From: Silicimonas sp.
Lineage (GTDB): Bacteria > Pseudomonadota > Alphaproteobacteria > Rhodobacterales > Rhodobacteraceae
Direction: 5' to 3'
DNA: 53,984 nt
NCBI GenBank assembly: GCA_022826205.1
Contig: JAJDVJ010000052.1
Span: forward strand, 1 to 53,984
Of this stretch, positions 43,708 through 53,226 are shown piece after piece. The position numbers were made by a program, and so were the translations under genes. Numbering within the stretch: the first letter of the stretch is position 1; each line of letters opens with the position of its first letter. The notes beneath the pieces were generated by a model. That model was not told the DNA's origin. It saw only the letters and a list, made by a program, of their open reading frames with translations, and ran no database searches.

Positions 43708-46284
43708 ATGCTGCGGAGCAAAGGAATCGCCGCAGTGCAGAAACGCGTTGAAATAGAAGATTTTGTTGCCGTGGACGCGACTGCCCCGGTCGCGACAGAG
43801 ACGCATGGAGAGCGGGCGAAGTGCCTGCAACGGCTCATTCGGCTGGACTTGCCGGTTCCCGCGTCGATCGCGCTGTCCTTTGCAACAGTGCGGTCCCTGG
43901 CATCAGGCGGCACCTTAGACGCGACGAAGGTGTTGGCGCATTTTGGCGAGGCTCCGCTCGTTTCGGTGCGGCCGTCTTCCGGCGATCCGGAGTGGGGCGG
44001 TCCCGAGGCGATCCTGAATATCGGCATGAATGATGCCCGACATGCGGAATATGCCAACCTCCTTGGACCAGAGGCGGCGGACCGCCTCTACAGCCGATTC
44101 GTGCAGACCTATTCGGTGCAGGTCGCGCATCTTGATCCGGATGCTTTCGAGGTAGCCAGGGAAGCGGATGCCGAGACCCTGAGATCCATGCTCGATGCCT
44201 ACGAAGCCGAGATGGACGAGCCATTTCCGCAGGATCCAGAGCGCCAGCTTGCGGATGTCATCAAGTCCATGGCCAGGGCGTGGGAAGGCACTTCGGCCCG
44301 GCTTCTGCGCCAAGCTCGTGGTGCGCCACCCGATGCAGGACTCGGACTTGTCGTGCAAGCCATGGCGGTGGGTCTCGGGCCGCCGGAATCGGGTTCCGGC
44401 GCGATTCAATTTGTATCCGGCGCAACCGGAGAGGCACAGATCATCGGACGATACCTGAGCCAGAGCCAGGGCCGAGATGCGTTGCGGAGCAAGGACGCGA
44501 TCAGTCTTGCGCGCAATTCCCGTGGAGAATCTCTGGAAGATCTCTGTCCGGAAGCCTTCGCCGAACTGGTCGGCTTTGGAGCGATCTGTCGTGCTGGGCT
44601 GCACGAGGAAATGCAAATCGAATTTGCTTTGGTTGGAGGAGAGTTGAGCGTTCTTGATGCACTCCGCGTCCAACGCCAGCCACAAGCGGAGGTCCGCATT
44701 GCCGTCACGCTCGCGAACGACGAAGTGATTTCGAAGGACGAGGCTGTCTCGAGGATTGATCCCGGGCTTCTCCCGCAACTGATGCATCGCCAAGTTGACC
44801 CTTCTGCGCAAAGGGACGTGCTGGCCACGGGCGTGGCTGCAAGTCCGGGTGCGGCAACGGGCACGCTCGTATTCACGTCGGCGGCGGCGCAGGCTGCCCA
44901 TGCCAGGGGCGAGCCTGCGATTCTTGTGCGGCGCGAAACCTCTCCTGAGGACATTCGCGGAATGCACGCGGCAGTCGGCGTACTGACCGAAAGGGGTGGC
45001 ATGACAAGTCACGCCGCGATGGTCGCAAGAGGCCTTGGCCTTCCAGGCGTTGTCGGGGCTTCGGGAATCGTGCTCAACCGTCGGGACAGGAGTCTGACTG
45101 CCGAGGACGGGCGTGTCTTCAAGGCGGGAGATTGCGTGACCATTGACGGAACCTCGGGAACTGCCTTGGCCGGCGAGGTGCCGTTGCTTGAACCTTCTCA
45201 GGGCGATGCATTCCGAACGCTTCTCGACTGGGCGGACGAGGCAAGGGACATCCGCGTCAGGGCGAATGCAGACACCTATTCCGAGGCCAAGGTAGCCCTT
45301 GCGTTCGAAGCAGAGGGTATCGGGCTTTGCCGAACGGAGCATATGTTCTTTGAAGAGGATCGTCTTACGCTGATGCGCGAGATGATCTTTGCGGAGAACG
45401 CGGAGGGGCGGGCCGCCTCGCTCGAGCGCCTCGTGTCATTGCAGGTCGAGGATTTCACGCATCTCTTCGACCTTTTGGAATGCAAGCCTGTCTGCATCCG
45501 GCTGTTCGACCCGCCGCTTCATGAATTCCTGCCGAAGAGCCGCGACGGGCTGCGCGACCTGGCGGACGCGATGAACCTTCCACTGTCCAAGGTGACGCGA
45601 CATGTCGAGGCACTCGAGGAATTCAACCCGATGCTCGGGTTGAGGGGCGTGCGTCTCGGCGTCACGATTCCCGAGATTTACGAGGCGCAGGCAGAAGCAA
45701 TATTCCTTGCGACGATCCACGCGAGCAGGCCCGAGCGTACGGTCGTGCCCGAGATCATGATCCCGCTGGTTTCTGCTAGCCGTGAGGTTGAACTGGTGCG
45801 CAGCCGGATTGAGGCGGTGGCGGCCGCGGTGAGGACACGAATGGGCGTTCAATTCGACTACAAGCTGGGCGTCATGGTCGAAACGCCACGGGCCGCGCTC
45901 AGAGCCGATGAAATCGCACCGCAAGTCGCGTTCCTGAGCTTCGGCACAAATGACCTGACGCAGATGACCTATGGTCTTTCCAGGGACGACGCAGGCCGGT
46001 TCATGGCGGATTACGTGCGCCTTGGGGTATTTCCAGAAGATCCCTTTCATCAGCTGGACATGGACGGCGTTGGGGAACTCCTGTCATTAGGCGCGGACCG
46101 TGCAAGGGGTTCCAATCCCGACCTGATTCTCTCGATCTGCGGCGAGCATGGCGGAGATCAAGATTCGATCGCCTTTTGCCGCTCGGCGGGATTCGACTAC
46201 GTGAGCTGCTCGCCCTTCCGTGTTCCCGTGGCACGGCTTGCAGCCGCGCAGATTGCGATTTCCGAGCGGACTTCGAGGCAATGA
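43708..46284 (+). CDS. PPDK-like PEP-utilising protein with degenerate nucleotide-binding domain
   Basis: Protein of 858 residues laid out like pyruvate, phosphate dikinase. The swivelling domain is intact (catalytic His435 in GGMTSHAAMVARGLG). The PEP/pyruvate barrel is also intact (GLCRTEHMFFEE, SFGTNDLTQMTYGLSRDDA, Cys811 in SICGEHGGD). The N-terminal ATP-grasp part is altered: VRPSSGDPEWGGPEAILNIG stands where PPDK has its Gly-rich MPGMMDT loop, and the LQTR motif reads LDALRVQR. It may not use ATP. ATG 43708 has only a weak GAGG site, so the start is less certain. Confidence 0.85.
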   Translation: MLRSKGIAAVQKRVEIEDFVAVDATAPVATETHGERAKCLQRLIRLDLPVPASIALSFATVRSLASGGTLDATKVLAHFGEAPLVSVRPSSGDPEWGGPEAILNIGMNDARHAEYANLLGPEAADRLYSRFVQTYSVQVAHLDPDAFEVAREADAETLRSMLDAYEAEMDEPFPQDPERQLADVIKSMARAWEGTSARLLRQARGAPPDAGLGLVVQAMAVGLGPPESGSGAIQFVSGATGEAQIIGRYLSQSQGRDALRSKDAISLARNSRGESLEDLCPEAFAELVGFGAICRAGLHEEMQIEFALVGGELSVLDALRVQRQPQAEVRIAVTLANDEVISKDEAVSRIDPGLLPQLMHRQVDPSAQRDVLATGVAASPGAATGTLVFTSAAAQAAHARGEPAILVRRETSPEDIRGMHAAVGVLTERGGMTSHAAMVARGLGLPGVVGASGIVLNRRDRSLTAEDGRVFKAGDCVTIDGTSGTALAGEVPLLEPSQGDAFRTLLDWADEARDIRVRANADTYSEAKVALAFEAEGIGLCRTEHMFFEEDRLTLMREMIFAENAEGRAASLERLVSLQVEDFTHLFDLLECKPVCIRLFDPPLHEFLPKSRDGLRDLADAMNLPLSKVTRHVEALEEFNPMLGLRGVRLGVTIPEIYEAQAEAIFLATIHASRPERTVVPEIMIPLVSASREVELVRSRIEAVAAAVRTRMGVQFDYKLGVMVETPRAALRADEIAPQVAFLSFGTNDLTQMTYGLSRDDAGRFMADYVRLGVFPEDPFHQLDMDGVGELLSLGADRARGSNPDLILSICGEHGGDQDSIAFCRSAGFDYVSCSPFRVPVARLAAAQIAISERTSRQ

Positions 46285-46481
46285 CCTCACAGTCCAGATC
46301 TTGAGACCCCGCGCATTCAGCGCTTGACGAACCATCTGCAAGTCGGACGCGTGGTATTGCATGCGGCAAGCTCCTGGGTGCAGGCTGATGTTGCAGGATC
46401 CGCCACCCTGTGGCGACATGCCACCTGTGCCGCACTGCGCCATGTCGTTTGACATGATGCTAGTTGCTGAAAGGAATTCGC

Positions 46482-46886
46482 ATGATCGGACAGCTCAACC
46501 ATGTTGCAATCGCGGTACCCGATCTCGACGCCGCAGTGCGGCAGTACAGGGACGTGCTTGGTGTGGATGTCGGCACACCGCAGGACGAGCCGGAACACGG
46601 TGTCACGGTCGTGTTCATCACGTTGCCAAATACCAGGATAGAACTTCTCCACCCATTGGGGGATGATTCGCCCATCGCGAGCTTCCTTGAACGGAATCCA
46701 TCCGGCGGCATCCATCACTTGTGCTACGAGGTCGAAGACATCCAGCTCGCGGCCGATGCAATGAGGTCTGCAGGCGCACGCGTTCTGGGCGATGGGGAGC
46801 CGAAGATCGGTGCACACGGCAAGCCAGTGCTGTTTCTTCACCCCAAGGACTTCAGCGGTACCTTGATCGAGTTGGAAGAAGCTTGA
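46482..46886 (+). CDS. mce: Methylmalonyl-CoA epimerase
   Basis: VOC-fold enzyme of 134 residues that interconverts (R)- and (S)-methylmalonyl-CoA in propionate metabolism. Metal ligands are in LNHVAIAVPDLDAAV (His), GGIHHLCYEVED (His) and GTLIELEE (Glu); the catalytic region PEHGVTVVFI is present. GAAAGGA precedes ATG 46482. Its stop overlaps the next start by one base (TGATG). Confidence 0.92.
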   Translation: MIGQLNHVAIAVPDLDAAVRQYRDVLGVDVGTPQDEPEHGVTVVFITLPNTRIELLHPLGDDSPIASFLERNPSGGIHHLCYEVEDIQLAADAMRSAGARVLGDGEPKIGAHGKPVLFLHPKDFSGTLIELEEA

Positions 46887-47173
46887 TGAGCGTCCTTTCG
46901 GCCATTGTTCTGCTTGCGGTTGTCTGGTTCATGGTCCTGTTTGTCGTGTTGCCAATTCGCCTGAAGACGCAGGGTGATGTAGGCGAGAGCGTAAGGGGTA
47001 CGCATGCTGGCTCTCCGGCATCGTCATTTTCCATGCGTCGCAAACTGAAGATCACCACGCTATGGGCGGTGCTGATCTGGGCCCTGATTGCCTCCGTCAT
47101 ACTATGGGGAGGAATCACGGTCAGGGACATCGACTTTTTTGACCGGATGGGACCTGCCGATAGTTCCGGGTAG
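46886..47173 (+). CDS. DUF1467 family membrane protein
   Basis: Small inner-membrane protein of 95 residues with two helices (AIVLLAVVWFMVLFVVLPIR and the segment TLWAVLIWALIASVILWGG) joined by a polar loop. The function is unknown. It commonly follows mce in alphaproteobacteria, and here it is translationally coupled to it. Confidence 0.9.
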   Translation: MSVLSAIVLLAVVWFMVLFVVLPIRLKTQGDVGESVRGTHAGSPASSFSMRRKLKITTLWAVLIWALIASVILWGGITVRDIDFFDRMGPADSSG

Positions 47174-47271
47174 TTTCGGCGCCGCTTCCATTTCAGACCT
47201 GACATTCGACCGCTTGGTCCGCCACGGCCTCGTCTGCGAACGGCCACGGAAGAGCGCATGGCTTCTCACAT

Positions 47272-47964
47272 TCAGGAGGCGAGTTCATGGTAGATGTGCG
47301 TGAAGGTCGCGGCACCCAGAACCGGAATCAGGAGATTGAACAGCGGTACCGTCAGCAGCATGGCCATCAGCGCTCCTGCGATCCAGATCGCCGGGAGGTG
47401 CTGTCGAAACAGGCGCCCGGCCGCCCACCGTCCCAAGCGCCTTACGGCAATCACTCGGAAGTACTCACGCCCGAGCAGGAAACCGTTCAATCCAAAGAAG
47501 ACAAGCGGCGAAAGTGGCGTGAAGTAAAGCACGAGAGCCGCGAGATTGGCGACGAGAACGATGCCCAGGAAGCTTGCCGACTCCCGCAAGCTATCCATCG
47601 ATCCGATGGGAGGTGCGGGGGAATGCATGGGGTAGTGTCTGGCCTCGACCGCGTCGGCGACATCGTCGAGGAAAATGCCGGTGAATGCGGCGGCGACGGG
47701 TACCATCAGAAACGTCGAGAGCACCGCCATGACAAGGAATGATCCCAAGGAAACGAATTGTCGGGGAACGGAAATCTCGCCCATCCAGGGCAGCGCGATC
47801 ACATCCGGAAGTATCCAGAGAAGGACATAAAGGACTGCGACATGGAGCGTGGACAGAAACAAGATCGTCAGCAGCAAGCCTTTCGCAAGCACTGTCCGAA
47901 ACCGGCGATCCCGGATCTGGCCGAGGGCAGCCAGAAATGCCCTCGGAATCAGGATGCCACCCAC
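47272..47964 (-). CDS. EI24/CysZ-like membrane protein
   Basis: Membrane protein of 230 residues with about five hydrophobic segments. It has the EI24-family block PLVFFGLNGFLLGREYFRVI, with the conserved Asn-Gly and Arg-Glu-Tyr residues. CysZ members carry sulfate; most others are uncharacterised. The start is taken as GTG 47964, 16 bases inside the nitroreductase gene, so the two are probably co-translated. Confidence 0.82.
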   Translation of the reverse strand: MGGILIPRAFLAALGQIRDRRFRTVLAKGLLLTILFLSTLHVAVLYVLLWILPDVIALPWMGEISVPRQFVSLGSFLVMAVLSTFLMVPVAAAFTGIFLDDVADAVEARHYPMHSPAPPIGSMDSLRESASFLGIVLVANLAALVLYFTPLSPLVFFGLNGFLLGREYFRVIAVRRLGRWAAGRLFRQHLPAIWIAGALMAMLLTVPLFNLLIPVLGAATFTHIYHELAS

Positions 47965-48527
47965 TCCGTGATCGCGTCGAGATCGGGGCGCGGGCGATCC
48001 GGCGGAGCGCTTGTCTCGCTGCCGACATGAATGATGCCGGCAATCCATTCGCCGGGTCCGAGTCCAAGGTGCCGTTCCCGCCAGTCGCGATCATGGCAGG
48101 CCCAGCCAGTAAGCCAGTTCGCTCCCCACCCGGCAGCGAGACAGGCGTTCAGGAGCTGCATGCAGACAGCACCGGCAGACAGAGTCTGCTCGACTTCAGG
48201 AATCTTCTCGGACGGTTTTGGGCATGCCACTACGGCCACTGCGAGGAGCGAGCGAGAATACTCGTCCACCGACTTGGCGATCTTTTCTGGTTCGATCCCA
48301 AGCTCCTCTCCCCTGGCGGGAAGCGTCAAGGCAAGTCGCTCAAGCGCCTCTTTCTCCAGGACAAGGAAGCGCCAAGGCTCCAGCTTGCCATGATCAGGAG
48401 ATCGGGCGGCGACGGTGAGCAACTTGCGCAGCGAGTCGCGGTCAGGCGCTGGAGCCGCAAGCGTCTTTGCAGGACGCGACCGACGTGTCTCGAGAAATTT
48501 CAGCACTTCAGGATGGGATGCGGGCAT
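47949..48527 (-). CDS. Nitroreductase family protein (YdjA-like)
   Basis: FMN-dependent reductase of 192 residues. FMN-binding stretches: LETRRSRPAKTLAAP near the N-terminus, ARSPDHGKLEPWRFLVLE, and GAVCMQLLNACLAAGWGANW. The size and the PDHGKLEPWRF motif match minimal YdjA-type nitroreductases. The natural substrate is unknown. Confidence 0.9.
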   Translation of the reverse strand: MPASHPEVLKFLETRRSRPAKTLAAPAPDRDSLRKLLTVAARSPDHGKLEPWRFLVLEKEALERLALTLPARGEELGIEPEKIAKSVDEYSRSLLAVAVVACPKPSEKIPEVEQTLSAGAVCMQLLNACLAAGWGANWLTGWACHDRDWRERHLGLGPGEWIAGIIHVGSETSAPPDRPRPDLDAITEWVAS

Positions 48528-48592
48528 GTGCTCTCCTTGGACTTTTGCGTGGACAGGTTGAACCAGAACGAACTGTCGAATTTCAGCCCCGC

Positions 48593-49690
48593 CTACGCCG
48601 AATGCAGGAAATGCAACACATCGCCCTCCCTGACAACATAGTTCCTGCCCTCGGCACGGAGCATTCCGGCATCGCGCGCGCCACTCTGCCCTCCAAGTTC
48701 AACGTAGTCCGCGAAGCCTACAGTCTCGGCTCGGATGAAACCCTTCTCGAAGTCGCTGTGGACGACTCCGGCCGCCTGATGGGCGCGCGCGCCCTTCCGC
48801 ACGGTCCAGGCGCGTGCCTCCTTGGGGTTGGCCGTGAAGAAGGTCTGCAAATCCAGAAGCTCGTAGCCTGCACGCACCAAGCGGTCCAGGCCTGGTTCAT
48901 CAAGGCGCATTTCCGCGAGGAACATCGCTGCCTCTTCAGGCTCAAGCTGACTGAGGTCTTCCTCGATCCTAGCTGAAATCACGACCGACGCCGCATGCTG
49001 GTCCGCTGCCATCCGCTCCACGGCGGCGGAGTGTTCGTTGCCAATTGCGGCATCTTCTTCAGACACGTTGCAGACATAAAGCACGGGCTTTGCGGTCAGC
49101 AGCTGCAGCATTTTCCACGTATTCGCCCTGTCTTCCGCGACCTCGACAATTCGTGCCGGCTGGCCCGCTTCGAGGACCGCCCTCGCCGTTGTCAGGAGGT
49201 CTTCCTGCGTGACGGCCTCCTCGTCTCCGCCTCTCACTTTGCGGGCAATGTTCTGCAAGCGCCTTTCGACTGATTCGAGATCGGCAAGCATGAGTTCCGT
49301 GTCTACCGTTTCTGCGTCCGCCAAGGGGTCGATGCGACCCTCGACATGGGTCACGTCGTTGTCCTCGAAGCATCGCAGCACATGCGCGATTGCGTCGACC
49401 TCCCGGATATTGGCCAGAAACTGGTTGCCGAGACCTTCGCCCCTTGAAGCGCCTTTCACGAGACCGGCGATGTCAACGAAGGTCATCCGGGCCGGAATCA
49501 CGTCCCGGCTTCTCGCAATTTCCGCCAACCTGGGAAGGCGGTCATCCGGCACGGCAACTTCCCCGACATTGGGCTGCACCGTGCAGAACGGGAAGTTCGC
49601 GGCCTGCGCCGCAGCGGTTCTTGTGAGAGCGTTGAAGAGGGTGGACTTGCCCACGTTCGGCAATCCAACAATCCCGGTTCTGAAGCCCAC
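48593..49690 (-). CDS. ychF: Redox-regulated ATPase YchF (OBG family)
   Basis: Translation-associated P-loop ATPase of 365 residues. G1 GLPNVGKST; switch region FPFCTVQPNVGEVAVPD; G3 DIAGLVKGASRGEGLGNQFL. The NVSEEDAA motif, in place of NKxD, gives ATP preference. The C-terminal TGS-like domain ends with YVVREGDVLHF. GTG 49690 is chosen because GAGGGGGA precedes it; 365 residues is the standard length. It is divergent from the next gene. Confidence 0.95.
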   Translation of the reverse strand: MGFRTGIVGLPNVGKSTLFNALTRTAAAQAANFPFCTVQPNVGEVAVPDDRLPRLAEIARSRDVIPARMTFVDIAGLVKGASRGEGLGNQFLANIREVDAIAHVLRCFEDNDVTHVEGRIDPLADAETVDTELMLADLESVERRLQNIARKVRGGDEEAVTQEDLLTTARAVLEAGQPARIVEVAEDRANTWKMLQLLTAKPVLYVCNVSEEDAAIGNEHSAAVERMAADQHAASVVISARIEEDLSQLEPEEAAMFLAEMRLDEPGLDRLVRAGYELLDLQTFFTANPKEARAWTVRKGARAHQAAGVVHSDFEKGFIRAETVGFADYVELGGQSGARDAGMLRAEGRNYVVREGDVLHFLHSA

Positions 49691-49784
49691 GATGCATCCC
49701 CCTCGCATTTCGTCACGGGGCAATATCCGGCACCTGCATTCCGCGCAAGATGTGCTAAGGTGGCTCCAAATCTAGGGAGGATGC

Positions 49785-50201
49785 ATGATGCAAGTTACAC
49801 CGTACCTGTTTTTCAACGATGGTCTCTGCCGGAAGGCGATGACGACATACGCGGATGTCTTGGGTGGCGAATTGGGCATGGTTGTTGCGGCGGCCGACAT
49901 GCCGCCCGAGTTTCCCATCGACGAGGACAAGAAGAGTTGGCTTGCCCATTGCGAAGTGAACTTTCCCGATGGCAAGCTGATGGGATCGGATTCCCTCATG
50001 GGACCATCGGAACCGATGGCCGGAGCAAACGTGATGTTGGACTTCGAATCGAAGGAATCTGCGGAAAACGCCTTCAATCGGCTCGCGGAGGGTGGGGAGG
50101 TCACCATGCCTTTTGCACCAACCTTCTGGAGCGCGGGATTCGGCATGTTGGCCGACCGGTACGGCGTGCGTTGGATGATCGGCTGCGAAGAAGCGCCCTG
50201 A
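49785..50201 (+). CDS. PhnB-like VOC family protein
   Basis: Protein of 138 residues with a glyoxalase/VOC fold of the PhnB type: VTPYLFFNDGLCRKAMTTYA, then a loop ending ADMPPEFP, DSLMGPSEPMAGANVMLDF, and TFWSAGFGMLADRYGVRWMI. The PhnB family lacks a fixed known activity. GGGAGG at 49775-49780 serves ATG 49785 or the adjacent ATG 49788. Confidence 0.88.
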   Translation: MMQVTPYLFFNDGLCRKAMTTYADVLGGELGMVVAAADMPPEFPIDEDKKSWLAHCEVNFPDGKLMGSDSLMGPSEPMAGANVMLDFESKESAENAFNRLAEGGEVTMPFAPTFWSAGFGMLADRYGVRWMIGCEEAP

Positions 50202-50258
50202 GGCGTTGATCTTCCCTGGCTGATTGTGCACAGAGATTGGGACTGACGGAGTGCTCTC

Positions 50259-51050
50259 ATGACCAGGATTGATGCCCGTTTCGCAGCCCTTAGGGCGGAG
50301 GGCCGAAAGGCCTTTGTCGCCTACGTGATGGCAGGGGACCCAGACTTTGGCGCCTCGCTTGAGATACTGAAGGGCCTGCCAGGTGCTGGAGTCGATGTGA
50401 TCGAGCTGGGCTTGCCGTTCACCGACCCGATGGCGGACGGCCCGGTGATTCAACTTGCAGGGCAGCGCGCCCTTGCTGCCGGTCAGACGCTCAAGAAGAC
50501 GCTGGCTTTGGTGCGGGCATTTCGTGAGGATGACGACGAGGCGCCGATCGTGCTGATGGGATATTACAACCCGATCCTGAATCATGGTGTCGAGGCATTC
50601 TTGCGCGATGCAAAGGCTGCTGGCGTGGATGGCCTGATCATAGTCGACCTGCCCCCTGAAGAGGACGACGAGCTCTGCATACCGGCGCAGGAGGCAGGTC
50701 TGAATTTCATCCGGCTTGCCACACCGACCACCGACGAGAGGCGTCTGCCAAAGGTCATGCAGAACACGTCCGGGTTCGTCTATTATGTCTCGATCACCGG
50801 AATCACCGGCGCTGCCGACGCTGTTGCCGGTGAAGTCGGACCGGAGGTGGACAGGATAAGGGCCGCGACGGAACTGCCGGTCGTTGTTGGGTTCGGAATA
50901 AAGACGCCGGAAGCCGGTCGAGAAATCGCCCGCGTTGCGGACGGTGCCGTGGTTGGATCCGCAATCGTCGATCTCGTCGGAAAGGGGAGACCGCCTGCGG
51001 AAGTGCTAAAATTCGTCCGTGATCTTGCCGACGGAGCCCATTCGGCGTGA
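50259..51050 (+). CDS. trpA: Tryptophan synthase alpha subunit
   Basis: TIM-barrel lyase of 263 residues that splits indole-3-glycerol phosphate and channels indole to TrpB. Catalytic Glu and Asp lie in [27 protein letters not shown]; the phosphate loops [11 protein letters not shown] and [11 protein letters not shown] and GAVVGSAIV are intact. No trpB adjoins it, as is common when trp genes are dispersed. Confidence 0.96.
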   Translation: MTRIDARFAALRAEGRKAFVAYVMAGDPDFGASLEILKGLPGAGVDVIELGLPFTDPMADGPVIQLAGQRALAAGQTLKKTLALVRAFREDDDEAPIVLMGYYNPILNHGVEAFLRDAKAAGVDGLIIVDLPPEEDDELCIPAQEAGLNFIRLATPTTDERRLPKVMQNTSGFVYYVSITGITGAADAVAGEVGPEVDRIRAATELPVVVGFGIKTPEAGREIARVADGAVVGSAIVDLVGKGRPPAEVLKFVRDLADGAHSA

Positions 51051-51144
51051 AGCACGCCGCGCAATTGCGCCATCAGTGACCGTTCCGGGACAATGCACGG
51101 TAAGGGCGTCCTGGTCATTTCGGGCCGGGCGCCCGCTGCGCACA

Positions 51145-53226
51145 TCAGAGGTGCGAGCCCTCAACGACCCAAAGGGATGCCGGATAGCTCCAGGGAAGCG
51201 TGAGGCCTTTGGAGACAAGGAAGCGTCCAGAGAGAGTCAGTGGCCCGTCTTTCAGCGCCATGTTTCCGCGTGAGAGCCGTACGGCGTCATCGCGATTGGC
51301 AAGCTCGACTCGATAGGACGCATTCGGGTCGAGTTCCGCAAGGCGGATCGGACGGGGCAGTATCTGGGCTGAAGTCGCCGACTTGCCGATGAAGGCAGCG
51401 AAGCGGGAGCGGTCTGCCGTGATGTGCATTTCGGCGATGATCGCCGGATCCGCGCTGTCAAGACGCAGGATGTCCGCCTGCATCATCCAGTCGCGATTTG
51501 TCTTCCACCAAGCAATGACACTTGCGAGAACCGCCGTTTCGCCTTCGGTCAGTTCGCGGGGATCCATCTCGATGCCCATGTGACGGCTCGCAGCAACCCA
51601 GGCCCGGAACCGGATGTCCAGGTTTCGTCCGCTCGTGTGGCTGACGCGAGGCCCGACATGGCTTCCGGTCACGGCAGCAGGCAAGAAGAGCGCGGCGTTA
51701 TGTTGCATGCGGAGGCGCTCCAGTGCGTCATTCGAGTCCGAAAGCCAGGCCCGTTGGGTGTGCGAGAGGATGCCCAAGTCGAGTCGTCCGCCGCCCGAGG
51801 CACAGGTCTCGATCTCGACATCGGGAAATGCCTCGCGAAGCCGGCCCATCAAGACGTGTGTTCCCTTGGCCTGTGCGTGATCGGGGACCGGCAGGACGCG
51901 ATTGTGGTCCCACTTGATGTAGTCGATGTCGTGGGCACTAAGAATTGCCGCGATTTTCGCGAACGCGTGTTCACGTACTGCCGCGTTCGACATGTCGAGC
52001 GCCATCTGTTGGCGCCCGAGAATCTGGTCGCTTGGTCCGAACGCCCAGTCCGGATGCTTCCTATAGACGCCGCTGTCGGGGTTGATCATTTCTGGCTCGA
52101 ACCAGATGCCGAACGTCATGCCCAGGCTGTGAACGTGCTCGATGAGAGGATCCAGACCATCCGGGAACTTGCGTCGGTCAACATCCCAGTCCGGAATCGA
52201 GCTGGTGTCGTCATCGCGCGCGTCGAACCAGCCGTCGTCGAGCACGAAGCGCTCCGCGCCAAGGCGGGCGGCGTGACCTGCGATGTCCTTGAGCACTTCG
52301 GGCTTGTGGTCGAAGTAGACTGCCTCCCAGCAATTGTAGTGCAGGGGACGTGGGCGCTCCGGTCTTGGCCAGGTCACGACGTGGTCTCGGACGTGACGCT
52401 GGAATGACACCGCACATCCGTTCAGCCCGGTTCGGGAGTAGGCGAGATAGAGGGGTGCCGTTACGAATTCCAGGCCAGGCCTCGAATCGATGCCCGTGGC
52501 ATGCCCGAACTGGATCTGCCGTCGCCCGTCCGGAAGCTCCTCGGCCAACATGCGGTGGCCACCGGACCAGCCGTAGTGAAACGCCCATGCCTCGCCTTGG
52601 GTGTTAGTCGCACCACGCGCAGGCACGAACAGCCCCGGGAAATGTTCGTGGCCGGATCGTCCCGTGCGGTTCTCGCGAAGGCGGATGCCCGGGGTCCATG
52701 GGGTGCGGTTCAGTTGGAATTCGCCGCACCATCGGCCCGAGACGTCAATCATCTCGTCCGAGTGTTGTGCGGCAGGCATGACTGGAGCCGCCAGCCAAAG
52801 CACGCGGATCGGCCTGTCCGATCTGAGCGCGGCGGACGCCGTGATGACACGGGTCGCGGAATCCATGGCGAACTCCGCAAGATAGGTCATACCGTTCGTT
52901 TCGTCGCGGTAGGTCAGGCCGAGGCGACGGTCGTCGGCGCTTGCAGAAGCTAGCTGCAAGGTTCCATGGATCGGCGTGCCGTCGACGGCATGCGCGATCA
53001 AGCCGGGCTGTCCCGGAAAGGTGCGGGCCGTTTCCGGGCAGATCGAGAGATCGGGATTTTCGTCCAGCATGCCGCCCGTGACGTCGAGGTCGCTCGCTTC
53101 AACGAGGGCGTCCAGGCTTTCTGACTCGGGCAGGGCGGCGCCCCAGTAGATGACTTCAGGCAGGCGATTCCCGCGTGCGGCCAGAACCACGGTTTGGTGG
53201 CCGTCGTCGAGTCTCCATGCGTGCAT
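51145..53226 (-). CDS. Alpha-galactosidase, glycoside hydrolase family 36
   Basis: Cytoplasmic glycosidase of 693 residues that removes alpha-galactosyl units from raffinose or melibiose-like sugars. The N-terminal beta-supersandwich is followed by the barrel: ERFVLDDGWFDARDDD, MTFGIWFEPEMINPDS, the nucleophile Asp440 in DYIKWDHNR, CASGGGRLD, and the acid/base Asp497 in WLSDSNDALERL. The ATG shares a base with the permease stop (TAATG), so uptake and hydrolysis are coupled. Confidence 0.95.
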   Translation of the reverse strand: MHAWRLDDGHQTVVLAARGNRLPEVIYWGAALPESESLDALVEASDLDVTGGMLDENPDLSICPETARTFPGQPGLIAHAVDGTPIHGTLQLASASADDRRLGLTYRDETNGMTYLAEFAMDSATRVITASAALRSDRPIRVLWLAAPVMPAAQHSDEMIDVSGRWCGEFQLNRTPWTPGIRLRENRTGRSGHEHFPGLFVPARGATNTQGEAWAFHYGWSGGHRMLAEELPDGRRQIQFGHATGIDSRPGLEFVTAPLYLAYSRTGLNGCAVSFQRHVRDHVVTWPRPERPRPLHYNCWEAVYFDHKPEVLKDIAGHAARLGAERFVLDDGWFDARDDDTSSIPDWDVDRRKFPDGLDPLIEHVHSLGMTFGIWFEPEMINPDSGVYRKHPDWAFGPSDQILGRQQMALDMSNAAVREHAFAKIAAILSAHDIDYIKWDHNRVLPVPDHAQAKGTHVLMGRLREAFPDVEIETCASGGGRLDLGILSHTQRAWLSDSNDALERLRMQHNAALFLPAAVTGSHVGPRVSHTSGRNLDIRFRAWVAASRHMGIEMDPRELTEGETAVLASVIAWWKTNRDWMMQADILRLDSADPAIIAEMHITADRSRFAAFIGKSATSAQILPRPIRLAELDPNASYRVELANRDDAVRLSRGNMALKDGPLTLSGRFLVSKGLTLPWSYPASLWVVEGSHL

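Noticed and set aside
43915-45342. Leftward 475-codon frame over the PPDK-like gene
   Set aside because: Antisense shadow without recognisable domains.
46285-46481. Leftward Cys/Gly-rich frame in the gap before mce (MAQCGTGGMSPQGGGSCN)
   Set aside because: It runs on antisense into the PPDK-like gene, has no ribosome site, and matches no family I know.
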